This document shows, in pieces, positions 1 to 5,862 of a stretch of 11,566 nucleotides of DNA (its first letter is position 1; every line of letters starts with the position of its first letter). The position numbers and the translations under genes were made by a program. The notes under the pieces are model-generated. The model was not told where the DNA came from. It did not search any database and worked only from the letters and a program-made list of their open reading frames with translations. Source of the DNA: Fidelibacterota bacterium UBA1134 (GTDB taxonomy: Bacteria > Fidelibacterota > Marinisomatia > Marinisomatales > S15-B10); assembly GCA_002311975.1 (NCBI GenBank), contig DCAL01000077.1, forward strand, positions 864 to 12,429, read 5' to 3'.

Positions 1-110
1 ATATCCTGAGCAAGAACGCCTTTGGCGCAATCTTTAAGGGGGACCCTCGTTTTCTTGGGCGGTGGGATCTTCCCGCTGATGAGCGCATGCGCTTCCGCAA
101 CGGGAATCAT
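1..110 (-). CDS. moeA: MoeA, molybdopterin molybdenumtransferase, N-terminal fragment (runs off the window)
   Basis: Thirty-six codons are visible on the minus strand, starting MIPVAEAHALISGKI and continuing with PLKDCAKGVLAQD. This is the usual opening of MoeA (MIPVEEA..., then a VPLxxAxGRVLAxD block). MoeA inserts molybdate into adenylylated molybdopterin in the last step of cofactor synthesis. The ATG at 110-108 overlaps the TGA of the upstream permease gene (109-107) as ATGA, and GGAGG lies 6 nt upstream inside that gene, so translation is probably coupled. The upstream moaA and moaCB genes support the call. The catalytic part lies outside the window, so activity cannot be judged. Confidence 0.8.
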   Translation of the reverse strand, partial: MIPVAEAHALISGKIPPPKKTRVPLKDCAKGVLAQD

Positions 111-868
111 GCCGAACCTCCAGTAAAGAGAAGATTCTTGAGCAGGTAACCGATGGCGATGATTATGACCACACCCAGCGTCTTCTGAACTGTTCGCGGT
201 GAGAACCTGTGAGAGCCAAAATGGGAACCGACATATCCCCCCACAAGAACCGCTGCCATGAGAGGGAGAAGAATCTCCGTATCGAATGCTCCCCGCTGAA
301 TGCGCGAAATGAAGCCGGAAAGAGAGTTGAGAAAAATAAACACTGCCCCGGCCGCCGCCGCCTCTTTCTCCCCCGCCAGGCCTAGCAGTATGATGAGCGG
401 CACAAGGTAAATCCCTCCGCCAATCCCCACCGCTCCAGCTATGAATCCCAAGAGTGCACCAAGAATGAGAGAGAGAACGAGACTGCGCATGGAATCGAGA
501 TGCATCCTCAGTGAGAGACCATTCCACAGGTAGATTCTGGCGGCCACAAATACGAGCGTCACCAGAAGCAGCCACAGGAAAGTATTCTTCGGCAGGGGCA
601 CGGCGCCTCCCACATAAGACATAGGAATGGAGGTAACTAGAAACGGTACGATCAGCTTAAGATTAATATGACCTCCACGCCGGAAATTCAATACGCCCAC
701 AGAGGTTACCACCATATTCAGCAGCAATGATGTGGTGGGAATCAGTTCATAGTCCACATCAAATATTGTCATGAGGGCTGTGTAAGAAGATCCGCCGCCC
801 AGTCCCACGCTGGAATAGAGGAGCGCCACAAAGAAGAAGAGGATGGACAGAACGAGTTCGTTTCCCAT
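107..868 (-). CDS. TSUP (TauE/SafE, DUF81) family membrane permease
   Basis: A 253-residue integral membrane protein with about seven to eight hydrophobic segments (near residues 5-25, 45-62, 71-90, 96-113, 129-163, 171-189, 199-217 and 230-248). The two halves each carry a glycine-rich VGxGGG motif (21-26 and 147-152), the internal duplication typical of the TSUP/TauE-SafE family. Known members move sulfite, sulfonates or other small anions across the inner membrane; the substrate here cannot be read from sequence. The ATG lies 4 bp after the moaCB stop, and the TGA overlaps the moeA start, so it is embedded in a molybdenum cofactor operon. A role in oxyanion or sulfur handling for cofactor synthesis is inference from position only. 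The family call is firm. Confidence 0.88.
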   Translation of the reverse strand: MGNELVLSILFFFVALLYSSVGLGGGSSYTALMTIFDVDYELIPTTSLLLNMVVTSVGVLNFRRGGHINLKLIVPFLVTSIPMSYVGGAVPLPKNTFLWLLLVTLVFVAARIYLWNGLSLRMHLDSMRSLVLSLILGALLGFIAGAVGIGGGIYLVPLIILLGLAGEKEAAAAGAVFIFLNSLSGFISRIQRGAFDTEILLPLMAAVLVGGYVGSHFGSHRFSPRTVQKTLGVVIIIAIGYLLKNLLFTGGSA

Positions 869-872
869 GGCG

Positions 873-1826
873 TCAAACCTGCTCGCCGTGTCCTTCTCCC
901 TCGATCATGGGAAAGGCGTGAAAGATGGTGGGAATCAGGACATTCAGTGCATCTTTCACGGCGCCCGGACTTCCCGGCAGGCAGACTACGATGGTATTCC
1001 CGACTGTACCGGCTGCAAGTCGCGATATCATGGCAGTAGTTACCTTCCCGTGACCGTAGGCATGGAGAGCCTGCTCCACGCCCGGGAGGCGGCGCTCGAA
1101 GAGATCCTCAACCTTCTCGATTGTCAGATCCCTCGGTCCGATTCCGGTTCCGCCGGTGGTGACTATCAGTCGTACGCCTTCATCTATCCAAGAAGTAATG
1201 GTTGGTCCCAGTTCATCCGAACCGTCAGTCAAAACTGCGGTATGCTCCACAGCACAGCCAGCCTCTTCAAAACCACTCTTGAGAATTCGGCCCGATCTGT
1301 CCTCCCGTTCTCCTGCCGCCACAGAATCCGAGAGCGTGATGACTCCCGTGCCGGGCCTGAAATCCGTCGCGTGATCAGACTTGCCGCCTCTTTTCTCTAC
1401 CAGATGAATATCAGAAATGACCATCGTTTTGTCCACTGCCTTGCACATGTCGTAGATGGCGAGGGCCGCCACGGAGACAGCCGTCAGGACTTCCATCTCG
1501 ACGCCCGTGGACTCCTGCGTTTTTGCCACGGCTTCGATGTCGATGTGGTCATCTCCCGGCGTAAATTCTATATCGACCCACGAAATCGTGAGGGGGTGGC
1601 AGAGGGGAATCAGTTCAGACGTTTTCTTCGCCGCCTGGATTCCCGCCAGCTTGGCGGCGGTGAACACATTCCCCTTCGGAACGTCGCCACTTATGATAGA
1701 CTGAACTGTCCGCGGCTTCATCGTAATGCTGCCTTGAGCCGTCGCCGACCGCGAGGTCTTCGGTTTATCGGTCACATCCACCATTCGAACGTCACCACTT
1801 TCGTCTAAATGCGAGAACTCGGTCAT
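873..1826 (-). CDS. moaCB: Bifunctional MoaC-MoaB fusion, molybdenum cofactor biosynthesis
   Basis: The 317-residue protein has two domains. Residues 1-152 are MoaC (cyclic pyranopterin monophosphate synthase): LCHPL at 75-79, GVEMEVLTA at 108-116, YDMCKAVD at 125-132 and KRGGKS at 145-150. Residues 155-317 are MoaB/MogA-like (molybdopterin adenylyltransferase): TTGGTGIGPRD at 223-233 and GSPGAV at 285-290. MoaC completes the conversion begun by MoaA; the MoaB-type domain would activate molybdopterin with AMP before MoeA acts. I chose the ATG at 1826 because GGTGGAG lies 5 nt upstream. The frame stays open to a TTG at 1907, but the extra residues do not resemble MoaC. MoaC-MoaB fusions are known in several phyla. 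The gene follows moaA after 87 bp and runs into the permease and moeA. Confidence 0.93.
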   Translation of the reverse strand: MTEFSHLDESGDVRMVDVTDKPKTSRSATAQGSITMKPRTVQSIISGDVPKGNVFTAAKLAGIQAAKKTSELIPLCHPLTISWVDIEFTPGDDHIDIEAVAKTQESTGVEMEVLTAVSVAALAIYDMCKAVDKTMVISDIHLVEKRGGKSDHATDFRPGTGVITLSDSVAAGEREDRSGRILKSGFEEAGCAVEHTAVLTDGSDELGPTITSWIDEGVRLIVTTGGTGIGPRDLTIEKVEDLFERRLPGVEQALHAYGHGKVTTAMISRLAAGTVGNTIVVCLPGSPGAVKDALNVLIPTIFHAFPMIEGEGHGEQV

Positions 1827-1913
1827 CGTTTCTCCACCAGGCACAACCATATAGCGACTAGAACGCAAATTCCTAATTCGCGCTACGAAACAATCGAAAA
1901 TTGTCAATCCAAT

Positions 1914-2957
1914 TCATCCGCCTATTTGGGTCATACTCTCCCTACGCTGACCTCCCCCTCGCTGGGCCTCCCACCCATCCCTCGGCTTCAGCCACATAGC
2001 CTCTCTCATGAGGTTTGCAATTTCCTCATCAGATGATCCGTTGCGCATCATATCTCTCAGGCTAAATTCATTGTCAGAGTAGAGACAGTTGCGCAACTTT
2101 CCGTCGGCGGTCAGTCGTACGCGATTGCAGTTGCCGCAGAGGGTGCGGCTGAAGGCGGGAATCACGGCAACCTTGCCCTTGTATCCGGGCACACGGAAAA
2201 CGTGATGTTCAGTGGCGGTGCCATCCGCCGGCTCAAGGTCCGGGTGGAGTCTCTTCAGCTCTTCCACAATTCTGTCAGCGCCGTAGAACTTCCCCGTCTT
2301 CCAAATCTGGTGCGCGTCGAAAGGCATCAGTTCAATGAATCGCACGACCAGAGGACTCTCCTTCGTCAGTTCTACAAAGTCAGAAATTTCCGCGTCATTG
2401 AATCCTCTCATGAATACCACATTCAGTTTCACCGAGGGGAAGGGCAGACTCAGCGCGGTGCGGACGCCGGCCAGGACTTGATCAAGACCTTTACGACGAG
2501 TGATGTCTATAAATTTTTGGTGGTCCAGTGTATCAAGGCTGATGTTGACGCCCCGGAGGCCCGCTTCAAAGAGAGCTTCGGCTTTCTTTTCAAATAGGAC
2601 ACCGTTCGTGGTAAGATGAATGCTTTCGATGTCCGGTGTGGAGGCAGCCGCTGAGACCATCTCGATTATCTGCCTGTGAATGAGCGGCTCCCCACCGGTG
2701 AACCTGATTTTCCTCACCCCCAGCCCTGCCGCGATAGTCACAATTCTAATGATCTCATCAGCGGTGAGAAGCTTTGCCTCAGGACGGAAATCTATCCCCT
2801 CCTCCGGCATGCAATAGATGCAGCGAAGGTTACACTTTTCATTGACGGCAACGCGGAGATAATCAAAAACGCGGCCGAACTGATCAATGAGACGATCGCC
2901 GTTCTCCGGCAATACCTCAGCGGCCGCAATAGGTCTAGGTCTGACTTCAGTCTTCAA
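1914..2957 (-). CDS. moaA: GTP 3',8-cyclase MoaA (radical SAM)
   Basis: A 347-residue protein of normal family length. The radical-SAM cluster motif is C42-x3-C46-x2-C49 (CNLRCIYC), followed by GGEP at 88-91, which binds SAM. The second, substrate-binding cluster uses C274, C277 and C291 (CGNC...C). The chain ends in QIGG; the C-terminal GG tail is needed for catalysis in characterised MoaA. The enzyme turns GTP into 3',8-cyclo-7,8-dihydro-GTP, the first committed step of molybdenum cofactor synthesis. The start is TTG at 2957, backed by a strong AAGGAG 6 nt upstream; no ATG further in has comparable support. It is followed by moaCB after 87 bp and preceded by a structured 210-bp leader and a cysteine desulfurase gene. 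Confidence 0.95.
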   Translation of the reverse strand: MKTEVRPRPIAAAEVLPENGDRLIDQFGRVFDYLRVAVNEKCNLRCIYCMPEEGIDFRPEAKLLTADEIIRIVTIAAGLGVRKIRFTGGEPLIHRQIIEMVSAAASTPDIESIHLTTNGVLFEKKAEALFEAGLRGVNISLDTLDHQKFIDITRRKGLDQVLAGVRTALSLPFPSVKLNVVFMRGFNDAEISDFVELTKESPLVVRFIELMPFDAHQIWKTGKFYGADRIVEELKRLHPDLEPADGTATEHHVFRVPGYKGKVAVIPAFSRTLCGNCNRVRLTADGKLRNCLYSDNEFSLRDMMRNGSSDEEIANLMREAMWLKPRDGWEAQRGGGQRRESMTQIGG

Positions 2958-3167
2958 CAGTATCTCCTTCCAAGTTTTCCCCGCGAGTTTGAGAATCGGG
3001 AGCTGATCCCGGCGTTTCCCCCGGAACCGTACCGGCCTCAGACCGTATCCCGAAATATCGGGACGTAGGTCAATCGGCTAAGAGATAGTTCTATCAAGAA
3101 ACGATTAAGATATGGTGGAATTTAGCCAGAATTCTGGAAATCCAAACGAGATTCGGGCGGGACGGGA
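2958..3167 (-). promoter_or_regulatory. moaA 5' leader with hairpins; candidate cis-regulatory RNA, class not identified
   Basis: These 210 bp between the desulfurase stop and the moaA TTG hold no gene. Read on the minus strand they contain a palindrome CCAGAATTCTGG (3126-3137). They also hold a strong hairpin with TCCCGA and TCGGGA arms around a 4-nt loop (3048-3063), enclosed by GACC/GGTC outer arms (3041-3044 with 3068-3071). A GC-rich stretch with several self-complementary CCGG blocks (about 3010-3040) comes next, then the AAGGAG ribosome site. moaA genes are often controlled by Moco RNA elements, which makes this a sensible place for one. I could not match the known consensus by eye, and no convincing promoter hexamers were found. 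Confidence 0.35.
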
Positions 3168-4358
3168 CTAAGAGAACTTCTTTTGCCTCATCAGCCGCCA
3201 CACCGGCGACTTTTCTCTGAGGGACTTCACCGCCCTCACAATTTCGCCCATAGCTATTTCAGCATCCTCGTCGTTGTTGAAGCGACCGAAGGCCACACGG
3301 ATAGACGAATGAGCCAGCTCCTCGCTGTGACCCAGCGCCTTCATGACGTAGCTGGGCTCAAGGGTGGCGCTGGAGCAGGCCGAACCGGAAGAACAGGCGA
3401 TGGACTCGAGCTTCATAAGCAGCGCTTCCCCCTCCACGTAAGGGAAGGAGAAATTGATGTTGTGGGGCAGACGGTGTTCAATACTGCCGTTCACCACCGT
3501 ATCGGGAAGTGCTGTCCTGATCCCCTCCAGAAGAGTGTCTCTCAGATGCTTCAAGCGGGCGTTTTCTTTGTCACGCTTGTCAGCGATTAGCTCTGTCGCC
3601 TTGCCCAACCCCACGATGAGGGACACTGCAAGCGTACCGGAGCGCATCCCCCGTTCGTGACCGCCGCCCTCCATCTGAATCTTGAGCTTAATCTTCGGAT
3701 TCTTCTGGCGCACGTACAGAAAACCGACGCCTTTGGGACCGTAGATCTTATGCCCCGATGCGGCCAGTATATCGATACCGACGGCTTCTACATCGATGGG
3801 GAGTTTGCCAAATGACTGGGCGGCATCTACCAGAAAACGAACGTCCCTCTCCCGACATAGCTTGCCTATATCATCGATTCGTTGGAGAACTCCGATTTCA
3901 TTATTGGCGTGCATGATAGCCACCAGCAAAGTGTCGCCCCTCACTGCGTCAGCCACCGCACTCATCGAGACACGGCCGTCTTCCTGTACAGGAAGATATG
4001 TGACTTCCCAACCCCGCTTCTGCATTTCCTTGCATGTATCTAATACTGCCTTGTGCTCCGTCACTTGAGTAACGATATGCTTTCGCTTGCCGTCACTCGC
4101 CTCGCACAGTCCTTTGATGGCGAGATTCACAGACTCCGTAGCGCCGCTGGTAAACACGACCTCCCGCGGTTTGGCGTTCAGTTCATGGGCGATGATTTTG
4201 CGGGCGTCTTCCACCGCTTCTTCTGCCTCCCAGCCGAACGCATGATTGCGGCTGGCGGCGTTGCCGAACTTCTCGGTGAAATAGGGCATCATTTCCCCCA
4301 GAACGGCGGGATCCACTGGCGTGGTGGCGTTGTTGTCAAGATAGATTCGTTCGACCAT
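3168..4358 (-). CDS. iscS: Cysteine desulfurase, IscS/NifS type (class I)
   Basis: A 396-residue PLP enzyme that takes sulfur from cysteine and passes it on as a persulfide. SGHKIYGPKG holds the PLP lysine K204, H103 sits in the TEHKAV segment, and the mobile loop SSGSACSSA carries the catalytic cysteine C328. The long loop and the following LEPSYVMKALG mark it as IscS/NifS-like rather than SufS. The protein stops soon after SPVWRLM, so it lacks the extreme C-terminal tail of E. coli IscS that contacts IscU. AAGGA lies 8 nt before the ATG. No iscU or iscR is adjacent. Because moaA and other cofactor genes follow, it may supply sulfur to the MoaA clusters or to molybdopterin; that partner assignment is inference. 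Confidence 0.93.
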   Translation of the reverse strand: MVERIYLDNNATTPVDPAVLGEMMPYFTEKFGNAASRNHAFGWEAEEAVEDARKIIAHELNAKPREVVFTSGATESVNLAIKGLCEASDGKRKHIVTQVTEHKAVLDTCKEMQKRGWEVTYLPVQEDGRVSMSAVADAVRGDTLLVAIMHANNEIGVLQRIDDIGKLCRERDVRFLVDAAQSFGKLPIDVEAVGIDILAASGHKIYGPKGVGFLYVRQKNPKIKLKIQMEGGGHERGMRSGTLAVSLIVGLGKATELIADKRDKENARLKHLRDTLLEGIRTALPDTVVNGSIEHRLPHNINFSFPYVEGEALLMKLESIACSSGSACSSATLEPSYVMKALGHSEELAHSSIRVAFGRFNNDEDAEIAMGEIVRAVKSLREKSPVWRLMRQKKFS

Positions 4359-4386
4359 AGAGTATTCCTTAAGCGGCTCTAATTTA

Positions 4387-4398
4387 AGACGGCCGTCT
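4387..4398. promoter_or_regulatory. 12-bp perfect palindrome upstream of iscS
   Basis: AGACGGCCGTCT is a perfect palindrome about 30 bp upstream of the desulfurase ATG, where an operator would sit. Nearby minus-strand hexamers (TTGGAA and TTAAAT about 18 bp apart) are only weak promoter matches. No regulator can be named. Confidence 0.25.
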
Positions 4399-4645
4399 GG
4401 AACATTCCAAAGAAGGCAAGCACCCAGAGCCTGATGAGGGGTAACTGGCGATGCACTGAGCGGAGTCGAAGCCTTTTCCCCGTCAGCGACCCCTCCGCAA
4501 TGAAAGGTGACATTCTTTTGCTGATCCTGTCGGGGGTCACCGACGACGTTTGTACGTTATCATTTATGGCCGGCTTGCCATCAACAAAATGTTTGCCTCA
4601 TTCCCCGTGTCTATCTTATTCTAGATAAGAGATTTTGGTCAAAAA
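4399..4645. other. Intergenic region between divergent iscS and the GNAT gene
   Basis: No convincing gene here. It holds the motif TGAGCGGAGTCGAAG (4457-4471), copy 1 of the intergenic repeat (4474-4524), and a small hairpin with arms TCTTAT (4614-4619) and ATAAGA (4625-4630) just before the GNAT start. A 64-codon open frame (4434-4628) spans the repeat but has no ribosome site or recognisable protein features. Promoters for the two divergent genes should lie here, but I could not place them confidently. Confidence 0.4.
4474..4524 (+). repeat. Intergenic repeat, copy 1
   Basis: Aligned without gaps to the copy at 5461-5512, 37 of 47 positions match from the shared CCCC (4478 and 5466), mostly with transition differences. 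The common core is CCCC-R-TCAG-Y-GA-Y-CCCTCCG-Y-AATGA. It lies outside genes, upstream of the GNAT gene. Confidence 0.65.
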
Positions 4646-5290
4646 ATGACATCTTCACCACAGAAAGCAGTCGAACAACTCACCCTGGAAATTGCCGTAA
4701 CCACTCGCTCAAGGGTCATCGCCTCATCCTCAATGAATTTTCAGATCGAACTGATTGAGCGAGTTGGCGAAGAAGACATCCCTCAGCTGATAATCATTTC
4801 GGAACATCTCGTGGACGAATTCACCGAAAGTGCCAGGCTCACAAAGGCCAGCATTCGGAAGTATTTTAACTATCCGCACACACTACCCTTTGCCGCCCGT
4901 TTTCGCGGCGAAATCATCGGATATATGATCGGAGTCCCGCTGGAGTACTTCTCTAATGACCCATCATTTCAGTGCGACGCAAGTATGGGGAAAAAGGAAA
5001 CGCTATACACATACGCGTTCGTTGTCATGAAGAAGTACAAGGGGAACGGCTATGCGAAAACCCTGAAAAGAGTCTACCTCAGCTGGGCTCGAAAGAAAGA
5101 TTTCAAATATGTGACCGGCCACGTCAGTGAGGGCATTTCACAGAGATTCTCAGGAGAAGTTCAGATACTCCAGCGATTCCAGAACTGGCACGGCACATCA
5201 AAAACTTTCGAATACTACCGCCGCACCCTGTCGCGCGACAGCCAAAGACGACCGTGGAGCGGCAATCCGCCGGTTGTGGCTAAAGTGTGA
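4646..5290 (+). CDS. GNAT-family N-acetyltransferase, substrate unknown
   Basis: The 214-residue frame contains a GNAT fold. There is an acidic N-terminal helix region (about 38-62), beta strands around FAARFRGEIIGYMIGV (82-97), a strand LYTYAFVV (120-127), and the acetyl-CoA pyrophosphate loop KKYKGNGYAKTL (129-140), which matches [QR]xxGx[GA] with Lys in the first position. A C-terminal aromatic stretch (FEYYRRTL, 188-195) completes the domain. Members move an acetyl group from acetyl-CoA to an amine; nothing here names the acceptor. The first 29 residues do not look like the family, and M30 (4733) is an alternative start, although neither start has a clear ribosome site. It stands alone, divergent from iscS and flanked by repeat copies. 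Confidence 0.75.
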   Translation: MTSSPQKAVEQLTLEIAVTTRSRVIASSSMNFQIELIERVGEEDIPQLIIISEHLVDEFTESARLTKASIRKYFNYPHTLPFAARFRGEIIGYMIGVPLEYFSNDPSFQCDASMGKKETLYTYAFVVMKKYKGNGYAKTLKRVYLSWARKKDFKYVTGHVSEGISQRFSGEVQILQRFQNWHGTSKTFEYYRRTLSRDSQRRPWSGNPPVVAKV

Positions 5291-5300
5291 CAGAAAGCTA

Positions 5301-5337
5301 TTCCCCATCGTTGAACCCGCCACGGGGATCGCTGACA
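5301..5337. repeat. Degenerate fragments of the intergenic repeat, one direct and one inverted
   Basis: TTCCCCATC followed by a TGA..CC.CC pattern (5301-5321) matches the start of copy 2 at 17 of 21 positions. Immediately after, GGGGATCGCTGAC (5324-5336) is the reverse complement of the repeat's GTCAGCGA-YCCC core. The TCCCC and GGGGA ends can pair as a hairpin. Relationship to the full copies is suggested by eye only. Confidence 0.4.
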
Positions 5338-5345
5338 CCGAAGTA

Positions 5346-5399
5346 AAACCAGTTTCTCCGAAGGATCCTTCGGACGGAGCGGAGCGACTAAACTGGTTT
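5346..5399. repeat. Inverted repeat with inner 18-bp palindrome
   Basis: AAACCAGTTT (5346-5355) pairs with AAACTGGTTT (5390-5399). Between them sits TCCGAAGGATCCTTCGGA (5357-5374), a perfect 18-bp palindrome, followed by GGAGCGGAGCGAC. This can form a cruciform or an RNA hairpin downstream of the GNAT stop. It shares its arms with the next hairpin. Confidence 0.6.
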
Positions 5400-5420
5400 A
5401 AGCGAGCGAACCATCCCAAT

Positions 5421-5449
5421 ACCAGTTTGGCTCTGCGGAAACTGGTTTT
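5421..5449 (+). terminator. Possible Rho-independent terminator after the GNAT gene
   Basis: ACCAGTTT (5421-5428) and AAACTGGT (5439-5446) form an 8-bp stem around a 10-nt loop, running into TTTT and then a T-rich tract (to about 5465). The stem is not GC-rich, so strength is uncertain. It would insulate the GNAT gene from the ilv operon. Confidence 0.45.
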
Positions 5450-5460
5450 CTCCTGATTTT

Positions 5461-5512
5461 TCTTTCCCCATCAGTGATCCCTCCGTAATGAGGGGTGGAA
5501 TTCTTATACTGA
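5461..5512 (+). repeat. Intergenic repeat, copy 2
   Basis: Second copy of the repeat seen at 4474-4524. Here the centre forms a small perfect hairpin, CCCTC-CGTAAT-GAGGG, which is partly lost in copy 1. The copy ends directly before the A-tract and the presumed ilv promoter. Confidence 0.65.
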
Positions 5513-5521
5513 AAAAAAATC

Positions 5522-5551
5522 TTGCGCCCTCTTGGTCGGTCGGTTTATATT
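5522..5551 (+). promoter_or_regulatory. Candidate sigma70-type promoter of the ilv operon
   Basis: TTGCGC (5522-5527) and TATATT (5546-5551) are separated by 18 bp. The -10 matches consensus at 5 of 6 positions and the -35 at 4 of 6. Transcription would start near 5558, about 22 nt before the leader peptide ATG. An A-tract lies just upstream. Read by eye only. Confidence 0.4.
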
Positions 5552-5579
5552 GACTGCAAGATTAAGAAGTAGTTCAGAG

Positions 5580-5720
5580 ATGATAATGGAAAAAGCACAT
5601 CGACTGTCCCAGAAAAAAAGTGGACTCATAACCGGTTCAAAGACAGGTTTGTCGAACCGCGGTTCCATTATTAGCCTGTTGCTTCTTGTATTGATTCTGA
5701 TTATCGGGCTTCCGTCCTAG
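5580..5720 (+). CDS. Branched-chain leader peptide (ilv attenuation peptide), 46 aa
   Basis: The peptide opens MIMEKAHRLSQKKSG. Residues 30-42 hold twelve Leu/Ile/Val codons out of thirteen (IISLLLLVLILII), and it stops after GLPS. It lies between a likely promoter and a branched-chain amino acid operon, the classic setting of a peptide whose translation senses Leu, Ile and Val supply, as in ilvL and leuL of enterobacteria (different sequence, same logic). The start may be ATG 5580 or ATG 5586; the ribosome site is weak (AGAG). The last control codon ends at 5705, just before RNA stem A begins at 5709. A tiny membrane protein is the alternative, but the hydrophobic run is short and ends at the C-terminus. 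Confidence 0.7.
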   Translation: MIMEKAHRLSQKKSGLITGSKTGLSNRGSIISLLLLVLILIIGLPS

Positions 5721-5858
5721 CAGCCTGACCGGCACCAACTCAAAGGCAGGTTATAGGACGGAGGAGCCAACCCTCCTCAAAACATCCTTACAACCTGACC
5801 AAAGAGGCAACTGTGTCGGTCACGGCGCATTCGGCGGTTCTGCCCCGTGAGTAAGGAG
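5709..5858 (+). promoter_or_regulatory. Candidate translational attenuator: alternative RNA stems controlling the ilvD ribosome site
   Basis: Stem A pairs 5709-5719 with 5754-5764 (TCCGTCCTA with TAGGACGGA, plus a G-U and a C-G pair). It includes the leader stop codon. Stem C pairs CAGGTT-AT-AGGA (5747-5758) with TCCT-TAC-AACCTG (5785-5797) and encloses stem B, GAGGAG-CCAACC-CTCCTC (5761-5778). A excludes B and C because they share bases. The 3' arm of C contains TCCTTAC (5785-5791), a perfect 7-bp complement of GTAAGGA (5851-5857), the ilvD ribosome site. A further hairpin (TCACGG 5820-5825 with CCGTGA 5845-5850) would stack beside that pairing. Predicted logic: a ribosome stalled on Leu/Ile/Val codons blocks A, C forms, and the ribosome site is free. 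No U-tract was seen, so translational rather than transcriptional control is inferred. Confidence 0.5.
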
Positions 5859-5862
5859 TAAT

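Noticed and set aside
843..1808. Long plus-strand open frame (321 codons) opposite moaCB
   Set aside because: It is antisense to a protein with clear MoaC and MoaB motifs, has arginine/histidine-rich low-sense sequence and no recognisable domain.
1827..1907. 27-residue N-terminal extension of MoaCB from a TTG at 1907
   Set aside because: The extension does not resemble MoaC, and a good GGTGGAG site stands directly before the ATG at 1826.
4434..4628. 64-codon plus-strand frame upstream of the GNAT gene
   Set aside because: It runs through the intergenic repeat, lacks a ribosome site and has no protein-like features.
5346..5449. CRISPR-like array from the repeated CCAGTTT units
   Set aside because: Units are too short, alternate in orientation and lack uniform spacers; there are no cas genes.
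5532..5579. Upstream extension of the leader peptide to a TTG at 5532
   Set aside because: That start would lie inside the probable promoter and has no ribosome site; ATG 5580 or 5586 fits better.
5761..5785. GAGGAG/CTCCTC hairpin as a classical Rho-independent attenuator
   Set aside because: It is followed by AAAACATCC rather than a U-tract, so transcription termination here is not supported; it is treated as part of an alternative fold instead.
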